Positions 1 through 11,394 are shown, counted from the first letter of the stretch. The stretch is DNA of 64,000 nucleotides from Limnephilus marmoratus (GCA_917880885.1 OU862928.1:11179721-11243720); one strand, 5' to 3'. Made by a program: numbers and translations. The notes: generated by a model not told the origin, from the sequence alone.

Positions 1-1640
1 TGTCGAAAAAAACTAGTTTTCGCAAAAAGGTTTTTACTTCTGTCAGGAGCTCCCATACAAGCTTTCCTTTGAAGTTTAAGGTTCGGATCATTGATGTGTA
101 AAAATATCTGATAAAAAGCAATGGATATTACATTTTCTTTATTGCAAAGACAAAGCTCGGAAAAATTTATCAAATTACATACTCAAGTTACATGTGTAAA
201 ATATTTTGTATACTTAACACAAGGTCCGCACAAAATAGGTCGGCGGTCCGGATCCGGACCGCGGTCCGCCATTTGGTGACCCCTACACTATGGCATTGTA
301 TATTTAAAATATTACTCTTAATTATTCAATTAATAATAATTAATAACTATGCGAGCGTTTCCAAATTTGGTAAATATGCAGTTAGTCCACCGCACGGATA
401 ATACGGAACGTTCGTGTTGTCGAAGTTTGATGCACGTATAATACGGAATGTTCGTCTTTTAACTAATAGATAGTCAAATATATTTGTCGGAAGTACCAAT
501 CTTATAAAATAAATTCTCTAAAATAAACTCGCATTTCATTATATTATAAAAAACATCCCAGGTTTTGAATGGTTTGTTTGGCAAAAGCAGGGTTTGTCTA
601 GCGGGTTTGTGTAATTATTTTAATACATTTCTTTCCCTGTTCTACTGGTATAAATACAGGTACAAACTTGTCAATAATGCATTCACTTTGTTTTACGCAA
701 AAATATTTTTTCTATGATTGGCAGCATTGATGAAATGTTAAAATAAAAACGATGAATGAACAATAACAAAATTAAAATGTTAAATGCATATTTTTTGCAT
801 GTTTTTTGGTCTCCTCCGACATAAATACTCACTTTTCCTAATAATAAAGCTAAATCTAACTGTTTAAATAAAAAATATTCCGTATTAACGAGTAAGCGGT
901 TTAATGCATAAATAATCCAAATTTGTCCAGGGATGGTCATTTTTAATACCGCAGATGCCAATGTGAGCCCCATATCAAATATCTGCATTCAATGGCATTT
1001 CTGAGACATTTTCCGCAATCTTGTGTTTGGAATAATAATGAGATTGTTTGTACCTAAGTACATAATTATACCAGTTTATCTGCTTTGACCCGGCCAGGCT
1101 AGTACCAAGGTTATTATTTCTCGGAAAAGCCGTCAGCCATGGTATTTGTAAACATGTTATGTTATTGACTAACAATAATTATAAGGTTTTTCTTAACCCG
1201 CAATCTTCCTGAGATATCTCAATGAAGTTATATAAATAGACTTGCCATAGTCTCACAAACTCAAGATATAATGTGGCAATTAATCAAAGCTCTTTTGTTT
1301 TCAGCGATTTTCAATAATTTCTTAATTCAAAAGTTATTCGTTCATGATAGTGCATATGGACGAAACAAAAGATAGAACGCGGGTGGCATTTTCGTATTCA
1401 AAATTAAAAAGTTCGTAGAATACTGTCTCAAGGCCGACTAAAGTAGGAGGCCTGGGCACCAGTCGAATTTTGAGGTGTCAAATAGCTATAATGAACAACG
1501 ATAACACAGGTCTACAACAAAAATGCTGTCTGGATGTTTTCAACTGATTTCTATGTATTTAGGTGTTCTGAAAACTAGAAAAATACTCAAAAAATTCCAG
1601 AACGTCAGGTTATTTTGCAAAACGGTATACATTTATATAC
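1..1640. other. AT-rich intergenic DNA, no gene seen
   Basis: I see no protein-like open frame, tRNA or clear repeat boundary here. Short open frames lack family motifs and codon bias. The stretch lies upstream of the first exon of the protease gene and looks like decayed repeat DNA. Confidence 0.5.
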
Positions 1641-1649
1641 AGATATAGA

Positions 1650-1960
1650 TAGTATATACAATAGTGAGCTCTGGCAATAAACATTTCATTGCTAAACCAT
1701 TCATCCGATTGCGATGAAACTTTGGGGATATGATGTGTGCATGCTGCGGTGGTTTCTGTATACAATAGTGAGCTCCGGCATCATGAAATTACGAAAAATT
1801 AATTAATTAAATAAAAATGAATCGCAGAAATGTATGTACGCGCATAACTTTTGAACGACTGCACCAAATTGGATAATTCTTTTTTTTGTGTTCGTTATTG
1901 TCAAGACAAGTTTTGTATAAAACTACTGGTGAGCTCTAGCATTATGAAATTTGTATAAAA
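1650..1960. repeat. Three short direct repeats around GTGAGCTC
   Basis: A motif of the form TGTATA(A/C)A..A.TGGTGAGCTC or AGTGAGCTC followed by GGCA occurs near 1650-1685, 1755-1785 and 1910-1945, each followed by ATGAAATT-like or ATTTCATT-like sequence. The spacing is about 100-160 bases. This looks like internal repetition within an old unclassified repeat. Confidence 0.4.
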
Positions 1961-2028
1961 AAAATTGCAATAGGTGGCACGCGAGCTGTGAAGACTGAAT
2001 GTACCGGGACTGAATGTATGGAATGTAG

Positions 2029-2100
2029 GAGGGGGGAGGGGAACTCGGGTAGGGGGTTCGAGGGAGGGGGGGAGGGGAACTAGGGATCGGGGAGGGTAAC
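2029..2100 (+). other. G-run tract with G-quadruplex potential
   Basis: The + strand holds many runs of three to seven G separated by short A/T/C spacers, for example GGAGGGGGGAGGGG near 2030 and a similar cluster near 2064-2080. More than four G-runs lie within 70 bases, which meets the simple G4 pattern. No gene is attached to it. Confidence 0.5.
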
Positions 2101-2125
2101 CTGAATTTTTAGGCAATAACAAGGA

Positions 2126-2424
2126 CCCTAACTACAAACAAATCGTTAAAAGCATTTCAAGCTTTAGGTTGCCTAATGAGTTTAAAAGTACATTTTCTTC
2201 ATTCCCACCTCGACTACTTTCGAGAAAATTTAGGATATGTGAGTGAAGAGCAAGGTGAACGATTTCACCAAAATATTAAGGAGATGGAAAAAAGATACCA
2301 GGGAAGATGGAGCATCTCAATGATCGCAGACTACTGTTGGACGCTTCAGAGAGACCTTCCAGATGCTTCCTACAAGCGAAAATGTACCAAAAGAAGTCTC
2401 ACTGGGAAAAAGAAATGTGTTTAG
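2126..2424 (+). pseudogene. C-terminal fragment of a conserved repeat-borne protein
   Basis: The frame is open from about 2126 through a Met at 2176 to a stop at 2422-2424. Its composition is clearly protein-like, with the stretches LKVHFLHSHLDYF, EEQGERFHQ, RYQGRW and ADYCW. I recall similar C-terminal ends in repeat-borne uncharacterised arthropod proteins but cannot name the family. The upstream part is missing, so I read it as a relic of a mobile element rather than a host gene. A short lysine-rich tail ends the frame. Confidence 0.45.
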
Positions 2425-3315
2425 TGCTTACTAATCAATGTATTTTAGATAAAAAAATAAGTTTTGTTGCGCAATTATAAATAAAAAAAAATTTTTTTTA
2501 GTCTTTTATCTTTTATTTTAAGATGATAACTTGTTTAACATAGATACCTACATTGTCAGAAAACGTGACGTTCTGTGACAAAATGAAAGTCATTTTCGGA
2601 TTCAGCACACCCAAAAACATAAAAATTACGCAAAAAAACCAAAACAGCTCTCATTTTTTATTTTTTTGTATACCTGTGTAATTTGCAAATGGCGTTGATT
2701 GTTATTGTATTTGTTGTTTCTGCTGATTTGTATGATGTTTTACCGCAGGCAAGTAAATAAAGAATCATTAGATTATTATTATAAAAAGTAAATTTTACTT
2801 AGCGACGGCATGGCATCGACTTTGTAATTTGGCTGTTGCGCATCCAGACCTGTACTTTAGTAGGCCTTGAGTTCTCTAATGACGCATAAAATCTTTGGGC
2901 GGAAAGCAATTGTATTATTTTATAAACGATAATAATAAGTAATTTGCATGTATTTACAAATGAAATGTTATTCCTTCGCTTTTACTACTGTTTACCGTGT
3001 AATGGAAACATTTTCTCATCACACAGGAGGGAATTTTGGTTCTTTTTAATGCGATTTACTTACTGGTAGGACACGACCTTACTCGACGTGTGGCAGTTTA
3101 GTACTAAAGTACTAGAAATCGAGTACTCTACAATTGTTTTGTTGTTGGCTTCCTATTTTGAGATTTCTACCCCGCGTCTAAAGTATGTAACGTCTTTGAG
3201 ATATCTAACAGAATTTTTACCATTTTTAAAGAGGAATTAGATATGGATATTAATAGGTATTAGAAAAAGGTGTTCATATTTCAACATCTACGCATAAAAG
3301 CCAAAGAGACTACGG

Positions 3316-3420
3316 CATGCCCGATTGGGGTATGTTGTAAGGCTAAAGGTAGTAGGGTGGGAAGGAGATGGGAAAGAGGAAGGCGGGGAAAATACTTGGC
3401 TTTCATATTTTAAAATGGCT
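3316..3420 (-). mobile_element. SINE fragment (same family as 9672, 10085, 57967, 62985)
   Basis: The + strand reads CCCGATTGGGGTATGTTGT and continues into a G-rich stretch and TACTTGGCTTTCA. This is the reverse complement of the 3' half of the better copies at 9672-9893 and 62985-63357. Only the distal part is present and the tRNA-like head is absent. Confidence 0.6.
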
Positions 3421-3484
3421 AAAAATATTTTATAATAAACACAATAAAATAACTATCTTTCAATTCCGCTTTATCATTTCTTAA

Positions 3485-3530
3485 TCCAACCGGTTTCAGT
3501 TCATCCTGAACCTTCCTCAGTGGTGAATAA
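3485..3530 (-). ncRNA. Hammerhead-ribozyme-like motif A (partial)
   Basis: On the minus strand CTGAGGA (3520-3514) fits the hammerhead core CUGANGA. It is followed by a stem-loop of about six base pairs with a GGA loop, then GAAAC (3497-3493) and the self-complementary ACCGGT step. The core order matches type I hammerheads. The flanking stem I is poorly paired, so activity is doubtful. An inverted partial copy of the same segment starts near 3570 on the + strand. Confidence 0.4.
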
Positions 3531-3569
3531 AAAAATATTGAACATAAACAGATATACATGGTATTCTAT

Positions 3570-4220
3570 ATATTTTTATTCACCCCTGAGGAAGGTTCAG
3601 TTAAATTAGCCTCTCAGAAACTGGGCGCACTGTACACGGCTAGCAGATACTTTAATAGTACACAACTGCTAACCCTGTACAAATCGCAAATGCGCCCCAC
3701 GGTTGAATTTGGCAGCCACCTCTGGTCTGGAGCTCCAAAATACCCAAAAAAAAACCCTTGACTCTGTGCAGAAATGGGCGGTCCGTTTGACAGATTCTCC
3801 CATCTGCACAGATGGATTGCAATCTTTAGAGTACAGGCGTCAGGTGGGAATGCTGTCCTTGTTCTACCGGTATTAAAATGGAAGATGCTCCGAGGAACTA
3901 GCGTCACTAATCCCCTCGGCATCGGTGCATAGTCGGGAAATACGCCACACACGCACCCAACATATTGACATTATTCACATGAGAACGGGTCGTTTCTACG
4001 ACTGGTTCTCGAGTTCAACAGCTCGGCTGTGGAACGATTTGCCGGCCTCTGTGTTTCGTTCCTCGTACAACATGGGTCTCTTCAAGACCCATGTTCACGC
4101 CTTCTTTCCTCAAAAAGACACTCCACACAGCATCTTCAAAAATGACATAGGCCCTGAGGGAAATTATTTTCGTCAGGGCCTCCTATGTAGAAAAAAATCA
4201 AGAAACAAGAGTTTGACAGA
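3570..4220 (+). mobile_element. Non-LTR retrotransposon, 3' end with reverse-transcriptase C-terminus, frameshifted
   Basis: Two overlapping frames give the post-RT region of a non-LTR polymerase: ALYTASRYFNSTQLL, LYKSQMRPTVEFGSHLWSGA and, after a shift in the A-run near 3750, SVQKWAVRLTDSP and ARLWNDLPASVFRSSYNMG. The end of this frame is followed by a 3' UTR stem GGCCCTGAGGG near 4152. The same family is on the minus strand at 12034-12395. The 5' part, including endonuclease and most of the RT, is absent and the coding frame is broken. Confidence 0.75.
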
Positions 4221-4428
4221 CCATTTATGTATATTTGGCCATATAAAAGTAGGATTTTGTGGGTGTATGCTAAATAATATTATGTTCATAGGCAACGGAT
4301 TCTCATATTTTGCGGTTAGTATTCTTCCGTTGATCCTGAATTTCTGAGAGTGAGAAGTATTGTCTGAAAGCCTGCAAAGGGTTAACTTTGTTGTTGCAGT
4401 AATTGCGAGTAGATTTCAATCAGTTAAT

Positions 4429-4439
4429 GGAAAATTCCC
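4429..4439 (-). promoter_or_regulatory. kappaB-like motif upstream of the protease gene
   Basis: The minus strand reads GGGAATTTTCC, close to the insect NF-kB consensus GGGRNNYYYCC, about 410 bases before the first start codon. Modular serine proteases act at the head of Toll and melanisation cascades, and many such genes are Rel-regulated. A single 11-base match in 64 kb can occur by chance. Confidence 0.25.
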
Positions 4440-4849
4440 AGGAGTGGCTGGTTTTATTTTAACATTTCAAAGAAACTGATATGTTTTATTTATTTCTCAT
4501 TTACATGGACGATTAGATAATCATTGTTTTAAAATCATCAGCGCATTATACGCAAATCCATTAGTAACACAGTATAAGAGTTCAAAGGTGGCGTTATCTT
4601 AAGGCAAACACAAGAGAACATAATATCCAACAAATGCAAAGGTGCCCTAAAGCTGCATTCAAGATTAGTGAAGCAAAGGCAGAGGTTGTGTCTAAAGATA
4701 CAAACAAGAACAGTGAATATCCTATAAAGACAAAGCAAGTGGCAACATAGAAAACAATATAGAAATGAGGTAGTGCAATTATCTCGCAAAGTACGTCAGC
4801 AAACTAATAAGTTTCTTTAAAAACATTCCGTCTGTTCCCTCCCTCCACG

Positions 4850-4886
4850 ATGTTCCTGCTTTTAGTGGTGCTGGTTTGTGGCCTAG
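4850..4886 (+). CDS. Modular serine protease, exon 1 (signal peptide)
   Basis: ATG at 4850 opens MFLLLVVLVCGL, a compact hydrophobic secretion signal, and the exon ends with a phase-1 donor G|GTAAGG. It joins in frame to the acceptor at 8957, giving GLAPAPMSA, which has small residues suited to signal peptidase cleavage. The ATG context CCACG|ATG is acceptable. No TATA box is obvious just upstream. Because the exon is very short, the start rests on the hydrophobic stretch and the matching phases, not on similarity. Confidence 0.65.
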
Positions 4887-5668
4887 GTAAGGAATTAACT
4901 AACTACTCAACTTAATTTCCTCAATTTCCTTAAGAGCGTTTAACCAGCCAGCGGACGAAAAATCCACATTTCGCCGAAAGTTATTTTTACGATCGTGCAG
5001 GGCAGTTATAATGAAAAAGATTAATTATTCTCCGTACCAGCTTTTTAAAATTATAACTCAATATCGATTTTATTTCATTCCAAATTTGCTTTAATTTATA
5101 CCTGCAGCCAAAAATGCTGAAAGGCGTGATGAAAAAACTATTAAAATAACGTACTTTTTGTAATAATTTTTTGATTATATTTAACATTTTTCAATAATAT
5201 CTAAATTGAATAAGAATGTTAAAAAAATCTGAAATATTTTAGTTGTAAGTGCGCAAATAAAAACACAAACGGACCAATTTTCGTCAAGAAACACATGTAC
5301 GTATATATTTTTTAATCATTTTATTTAAAAGGGCATTACCAGAGAAAACCAGAAATACGTCATTTTCAAAACAGATTTTAGACGTATTGACTCTATTCCA
5401 CAAAAAATTATAAATGGATTTCGAAAGATTGTTTTTTTTGTCTAGCATTCGCATGTTTTAAATTTTGAAAATAAATATTTTAGTATAATAAGGTTATACC
5501 ATAGGTCGTTGGCAGATTTGTTAAATTTTCAAAAAAAAATGTATTATACCACACCCATTTCAAATCATGTACTCATGCAGTAAAATAAATCAATACATTA
5601 TCAAGGTATCGCATGTTTTAGATTTTAGTTTAAATAAAATCATTAAAAAATATATACGTAGATATATA

Positions 5669-5922
5669 CGTATCAACTAAACAATAGTAAAAAAATGTCG
5701 TGGTATAACTGAAAGTATACTAGTTTATGAATATATATATGTATTATTTTACCAACAGAATTTCTTCATTCATTTTCATTTTCAAATTCATTTTTCTTGT
5801 TTTATCTATTAATATTTCTTTAGTTTATTATATCAGCTAAACAATAGTAAAAATGTCGTGGTATAACTGAAAGTATTCTAGAATATGAATATACATATGT
5901 ATTATTTTACCAACAGAATAGT
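5669..5922. repeat. Direct repeat of about 90 bases, spaced 160
   Basis: AACTAAACAATAGTAAAAA followed by ATGTCGTGGTATAACTGAAA occurs near 5675 and, as AGCTAAACAATAG and the same continuation, near 5835. Both copies continue into TGTATTATTTTACCAACAGA. The duplication lies in the loop of the fold-back element. Confidence 0.75.
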
Positions 5923-6235
5923 CAACACTATAACATACTATAATTTACATGTAAAAACATTATCATATTAGAATGTCCTAAAACGGGCAATTGCCTAGTT
6001 GGACATTTTAAGTTCATTATATTGTATTATGTAATACAAACAATAAATAAATAAATAAAATAAATAAAAAAATAAATGTGTTTCTCGACGAAAATTGGTC
6101 CCTTTGTGTATTTATTTGCGCACTTACAAACCAATATATATCAGATTTTTTTTAACCTTCTTATTTAACTTAGACATTATTGAAAAAGGATAAATTCTTA
6201 TAATAAAAAAAATTATTACAAAAAGTACATTATTT

Positions 6236-6963
6236 TAATAATAATAATAATAATAATATATTTATTTGGAAAACAAACAGCTTTACAAAGATACATAAGA
6301 AAAAGAGTGCTAAAATAAACAGTAAGCCTAAAAACATGTTTTCGCTGATAATTTTTTTTTTTTTTTAGTTTAGACAAGAAAAAACATAAAGAAACGGAAA
6401 AAAAATAGTTACGAGAAGCTAAATACTTAAATATGCATGATAAGAATATAGAAAAACACAATAAAGGGTAAACTTATGATCTTATAGGAGTATAAGGATG
6501 ATGTGTATGTAATTAGGGAATATGTAAATATATTGCAAATTAGGAAAAGAAATCTGATAAATAATACAATAAATATATATAAATATGGATGTTAAGTGGT
6601 GTGTTGTGATGCATTACATTTATCTAAAAGTGTTGCTTTCAATTTGTTGAAAGTTATATTGAAGATGTCTGTATTTGTGAGGTGTGTGTTACGATAGTGG
6701 CAGGCTCGACGTATGAATTCATTTTGTAAGTAGTTGGTGTTGGAGCGGCTGTTATAAAAAAGGGATACGTTTCTGCCATTGCGACCAGGAACTCTAATAT
6801 CTATTTTTTGTAAAAGATACGGGGAAGATATCGTATTATTTAGGATTCTATACAATAACAATTGATCAGAAATAATTCTCCTACAATTTAATTTCGGGAT
6901 TTTAAAGAATCGACGGATATCTTCATTTGATTGGAATGCGTAAAACGACATAATAATAATAAT
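6236..6963 (-). mobile_element. 5'-truncated non-LTR retrotransposon inserted in the fold-back arm
   Basis: The minus-strand frame 6996-6592 contains IPKLNCRRIISDQLLLYRIL and VPGRNGRNVSLFYNSRSNTN, typical of the extreme C-terminus of CR1/Jockey-type polymerases. Its 3' end on the minus strand is a run of TAA repeats (ATAATAATAATAA at 6238-6252 on the + strand). Comparing the two arms of the surrounding inverted repeat places the insertion between about 6236 and 6963. Only the last part of the polymerase is kept. Confidence 0.6.
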
Positions 6964-7589
6964 ATTTAATAGTTTTATCATCACGCCTATCAGCATTTTT
7001 GGATGTATCTAGATATAAATTAAAACAAATTTGGAAAGAAATAAAATCGGTATTGAGTTATAATTTTAAAAAGCTGGTACGTAGAATAATTAATCTTTCT
7101 CATTATAACCGCCCTGCACGATCGTAAGAACAACTTTCGACGAAATGTGGATTTTCGTCCGCTGGCTGGTAAACTTTTAAAGCTTAGAATAAGGATAACA
7201 AAATAAGTGCAAGCTGAACGTGTTTCGTGATCCAATTATGGTCCTACATTTCATACAAAACTGTGCTTTCGAAATACAAATGGGATGAAGATCTATGATT
7301 TCAGATGAGTACAAGTGAGACGAAACGCTGGAGGGTTGGGATAAATCATATTTTACCCACCGCCACTTTGAGAATATATTTTTTTAAAGTCCCCCAATCT
7401 GCGAATGTCGCGAAAAATGTCGCGAATCTGAAACAGCTACTGCCTCGATTATTTTTACCATAACTTGTTATGGGGGGATAGGGAGGGCTGTGAAGGAGGG
7501 GAGAGGGGGGGGGGCTCAACTATCACGGAATCAATAATTCGATTAAAAATATATTTAATTATTTGTTATACCTTTTTGTTAAGTAAGTT

Positions 7590-7875
7590 AAAAAAGTAAT
7601 AGGGCATTTGCACGAATTTCATAATGACTTTGAAAAAATCGTGTGGATAGATTTTTTTACTAAGATTACGAAAATGTCGTTAAAATTTTTTTGAAATGTA
7701 CAGTTTTTTTTTAATAAATAAATCCATTATGTGGGCTCGTGACGTCACTACATGAAAATGTCCCGTCTCCGAAAATGTTCCTATGAATTTTGTAAAATTC
7801 CACACTGATTATTTTTTTTTACATGGCAACACTTTGATATCATACGAATTTTTGAATTTGACATTTAACGTTCAC
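7590..7875. repeat. Dispersed repeat; second copy brackets the hAT element at 28884
   Basis: The segment with CATGAAAATGTCCCGTCTCCG, GTGACGTCACTACATGAAAA and CACTTTGATATCA recurs in reverse complement, split, at 28840-28883 and 36224-36440. The split copy is the empty-site reference that proves the hAT insertion. The element type is unknown. Confidence 0.7.
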
Positions 7876-8179
7876 TAGATTTATTGTTTGTTCTCTGTGA
7901 ACTTATCATTTGGTTTGATTTATGCTGTCTTCATGTGTTTTAGAGGTATAATGGTAATGGTGTTGATTTTAACGAAATCAAATTTTATAAAATTCTTATT
8001 ATTATAATAATAATTTACAAGTACAAGTATATTACATTGAATTTAGTAAAACAGACGTTGAACATTATAATGATTTATGATCAATAAGATGGATCAAGGA
8101 AAAAAATATTTATGAGATGTACTTAATATTTTTGGTATGCCTCATTATTCCCCTGTGCCATTCGTGTGGAAAACTTTAT

Positions 8180-8400
8180 TTTTTTTAAAATGATTTTCGG
8201 CTATCTAATCGTTTTTTCGCACCCATAAAATTTTGTACCGTCTTTCCGCTTTATAAAAAATGGTTTGATTTATCGCATTGAAATTTTCAAAAAATCGCCA
8301 GGGTTTCAAAAAATACAGAATGTCTTAGAATATTTGCCTATACCGGAAAAAAATTAAAATGTGATGCAAGTGGCCTATTCTTTTGCATTTTAAGTACCGG
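8180..8400. repeat. Dispersed repeat, inverted copy at 25545-25760
   Basis: Shared segments on opposite strands include ATGATTTTCGGCTAT, TTTTTTCGCACCCATAAAA, AAATCGCCA.GGTTTCAAAAA and GTGATGCAAGTGGCCTAT. The copies are diverged and carry no coding sequence. Confidence 0.7.
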
Positions 8401-8956
8401 TTGCTACTCCTTCCTTCTTGTATTCGTGATAAAGTGTCAATTCTTAATAATAATAACTCATGTAAGATTGTTACTATGTTATTGGCGTTTTTTTTAATTT
8501 TTTTAGACCATATTTTTTTACCTGCCCACGCCCTCACTATGCCATAACGCCCCCTAATTTTCTCTGGGTCTTCTACTTCTACTGCCCTCCTGAAAGTCTC
8601 AAACGCAAGGAGGCATTATCGCCTACGTTGAGAACCTGTGGGATAAATGAAACATTTGCCTCAATACAAATTTGTATGGAGTGCACTTACCTATAGTGTT
8701 ACATTCTTTATTTTATTGTTAAATTAATGTTGTGGACGTGTTCGTATGATCGAAATAAGTTCGATTTGACCGTACTTTGGATAAAATTGTGCAAACATTT
8801 CCTTAGTTTTATTTCAAACCGATACGTACCTATCACATTTATCTCTGAGTGGATTCTATCACACTTCTATCCTTGGATTTATCTCTTCAGCGGCGCTAAA
8901 ATCATTTTCTTGCAATTAATTTAGACTCAACTGAAATGATGTATTATTTATTTCAG

Positions 8957-8996
8957 CTCCAGCGCCAATGTCAGCAACATCTCCGTCTCCAGAAAG
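8957..8996 (+). CDS. Modular serine protease, exon 2 (Pro/Ser/Thr linker)
   Basis: This 40-base exon has acceptor TTTCAG and donor G|GTCAGT, enters in phase 1 and leaves in phase 2. It encodes APAPMSATSPSPE plus a shared Ser, a low-complexity linker between the signal peptide and the first CCP module. The phases match exon 1 and exon 3 exactly. A linker of the same design and phase is used at 56311-56347. Confidence 0.6.
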
Positions 8997-9671
8997 GTCA
9001 GTTCTCTTCATTTGTTTTAATTTCAAATTTGTTTTTCTTAACTTATCGTGATAAACAACGTGACAACAACTTACTGTGTTGTGATAAGTTTGAAGACTAA
9101 CCCTTAACCCGTCTCTTGGTTCAATATATTCGCATGTCACAATTCGGAAGCCTCGATTTAACGCGAAAATTCTGAAACCGTCACTTTGGATCGAGATTGT
9201 TAAATATATATGCAACATAGCTTTCATATTTCAAAGACAATAAGAAGCATTATTTCGATCTCTTTCTGGTTAAAAGAAAAATACATATGTTTGCATGAGA
9301 GGAAGAGAGATATAGAGCTTTTAAAATGTAAAGTCGCTCGGGACGTTTTTGGTCTTATGAAAGTATAACGCGATTACGTGTTTTAGGATGTAGGTATTTA
9401 TTCCTAAACAAGCAGACGGGTAACCCTTAACTTGAACGTAATACATTAATACATTTCATTTGATTAATTTGTGTTGGTTCACAATTAATACATTTAAAAT
9501 AATATATAGCATGATACGTTTTAAGATTTTCACGGCCCAAAAGTATTTTCGTTGTTGGTTTTTGGGGTGTTATGCCATGTTGCGCTACCTCCTTTAGCCA
9601 ACGTTTCGGACAGCGACCGATCTGCCGGATCTGCCCTGATGATGGACACCCCAAAAGAATAACGAAAATAT

Positions 9672-9893
9672 ATAATATGTTTGCGGCACGTTCCAGAGTG
9701 GAAGATGTTCTCAGTATTACCCTGGTGTAAGTCCACCATACAGAATACAGAATTGAAACGTTGCTTGAAATGACTTAATCCGTGTTTGTGGCCAGATCTG
9801 AATTGCCAGGTACTTCCCCACCTCCCCCTTCTCCAGTACAACATACCCCAATTGGGGATGCCATAGTCTCACTGGCTCCAGACGGGAGTAAAG
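9672..9893 (+). mobile_element. SINE body copy, head missing
   Basis: It begins at TTTGCGGCACGTTCCAGAGT and ends at GACTGGCTCCAGACGGGAG-like sequence (9872-9893). It shares GAATTGAAACGTTGCTTGAA and CCAGATCTGAATTGCCAGGT with the other family members. The tRNA-like head of the next copy follows directly, so two copies lie head to tail. Confidence 0.7.
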
Positions 9894-9917
9894 AAAACGG
9901 GAGTAGTAGTAGTATTG

Positions 9918-10255
9918 ACGGCCGGCGTAGTCCATTTGTAAGAGTCTTGACTCGCACTCCGAAGGTCGCGGGATCAAATCCCGGCGTGGCAAATAAATTT
10001 TATTTGAATAAATTGTGGAATAGTACAAATTGCTAACACAAAATTTGTATTATTCCACAATTTATTCATTAAAAATAATATATAGTATATTTGCGGCACG
10101 TTCCAGAGTGGAAGATACTCTCAGTATCGCCCTGGTGTAAGACCACCATTCAGAATTGAAACGTTGCTTGAAATGGCTTCTGCCGTGTTTGGTGACCAGA
10201 TCTGAATAGCCAGGTACTTCACCACCTTCCTCTTCTCCAACGCCTTCCCTTTCCA
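9918..10255 (+). mobile_element. tRNA-derived SINE with head, about 340 bases
   Basis: The head at 9918-9990 resembles a tRNA: an A-box-like GGCGTAGTCC and a B-box-like GGGATCAAATCCC. It is followed by an AT-rich hairpin (10000-10070, ATTGTGGAATA mirrored by TATTCCACAAT) and by the body with TTTGCGGCACGTTCCAGAGT. The other headed copy is at 62985-63357 on the minus strand, whose B box GGGTTCGACCC is closer to a true tRNA. Pol III transcription is the family rule; here it is inferred. Confidence 0.75.
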
Positions 10256-10551
10256 TTATGTTTATTTTTTTAAGCTTACAAGGAAAACACTCCGTTCCAA
10301 ACGAAGATTCTAGTTTATTTTCACAAATCACATTTTTATGATGGCTTTGCGAATTTAAATCTATACTGTTAAAACTCCACGGCTCAGTTCCTTGCATTAT
10401 TTAGGAAAGAGGATGAACAAACGGTTTTAAAAAACTAACTCTACCTAGTGAAAACAAAACACAGCTGTCAGAGTATGTTAAAACCAAATAAAAATAAAGT
10501 ATTTCATTACACACCCAACAAGGGGGAATCTGCTTGACCATAATGTAGTGA

Positions 10552-10900
10552 TTAGTTCACATCAAAAAAACTAGGTTTCAGCTTTTCGTGGTCTGACGGA
10601 ATACCTGCCCTGATATAACAGAAGTGCGCTACAAAAATAGCTCCAAATTTGATGAAGTTTTTTAAAATGTTCCTGAAGTCTGGCCCTGCACCATCTGGTT
10701 TGAAAAAAGCGGCCATCTGCTCGTGCAGTGATCTCCTCGCATATGTGAAGGATGTTTGGAACGTTTCGGGGAGAGTCAAACAGATGCACTGGATATTTCC
10801 AAGGCCTTTGACTGGGTTTTGCACTGAAGGCTTATCAACAAACTGCCTTCTTAGGGACTTCCCGCATCCTTGTCTTCTTGGATTGCCGACTTTTTGAGGG
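10552..10900 (-). pseudogene. Unidentified protein-like open frame
   Basis: The minus strand is open from about 10900 to 10552, with the stretches CICLTLPETFQTSF, SLHEQMAAFFKPDG and NILKNFIKFGAIF. Its composition suggests a once-translated sequence rather than a shadow frame. I do not recognise the family. It has no splice context with the protease gene and is on the opposite strand, so a mobile-element relic is the likeliest reading. Confidence 0.3.
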
Positions 10901-11095
10901 AGAGGTCGATTTAGACGGTTGCTGGTGGTTTCATCTCTTCCTCGCGTTCAGTACAGTGATGTGAGGATTCAGAGGCGGTAATTGTAATGGCGGAATGATT
11001 AGTAACGGTCCTCTTTAAAAGTAGATTGTGTCCGTCCGTTCTTCGTTTATTAGTTGTTATAACTCAAAAATGATTGCTATCTTGCCCATCCGCAG

Positions 11096-11286
11096 TTGCA
11101 TCCTACCCGCATTCCCGGTTAACGGAAGTTACACCATCAGCAGCAGGACGGGCGTGCCGAGACCAGGAGATGAGGTCAGGCGCCCGACTGTGCTGCACTA
11201 CACATGCAGTCCTGGTTACTTCCCTACCGAAGAGGACTCCTTGTGCCTGGGAAATAACACTTGGACATCAAAACCTGCCTGTAAAA
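11096..11286 (+). CDS. Modular serine protease, exon 3 (sushi/CCP domain 1)
   Basis: The acceptor CCGCAG enters in phase 2 and the donor A|GTAAGT leaves in phase 1. The product SCILPAFPVNGSY...HYTCSPGYF...SLCLGNNTW...KPACK has the four cysteines, the Gly-Tyr after the second Cys and the Trp before the last Cys that define a CCP module of about 60 residues. The module is complete in one exon. In HP14/ModSP-type proteases such a CCP precedes the wonton module and the catalytic domain, as here. It probably mediates binding to a recognition protein. Confidence 0.85.
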
Positions 11287-11394
11287 GTAAGTCACCTTTC
11301 TTTCGAAAAAACTTTCGGTTGCATTTTCACAGATCTTGAATATATTCAACAATCTGAACCAAAATTTGCAGATTTTATTTTGTATTTTTTATTT

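Larger units (their letters stand above)
4930..7190. repeat. Fold-back (long inverted repeat) element, arm interrupted by a non-LTR copy
   Basis: The segment 4937-5100 is repeated in reverse complement at about 7012-7180 (shared GACGAAAA.CCACATTTCG and ACGATCGTGCAGGGC). The segment 5215-5345 is repeated in reverse complement at 6060-6190 (shared GACCAATTTTCGTC.AGAAACACAT). Together they form a large inverted repeat with arms of roughly 400 bases. The right arm is broken near 6236-6963 by an AT-rich insert that carries an RT C-terminus. The loop holds a 90-base direct duplication. Confidence 0.7.
4887..8956 (+). other. Intron 1, filled with repeats
   Basis: The intron runs from GTAAGG to TTTCAG. 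It holds a fold-back repeat (4930-7190) with a non-LTR insertion, a G-rich patch near 7470-7515, and two repeats that recur elsewhere in the window. I see no additional exon in it. Confidence 0.55.

Noticed and set aside
9782..10036. Short open frames in 9530-10400 on both strands
   Set aside because: They lie in SINE copies that recur elsewhere without frame conservation.
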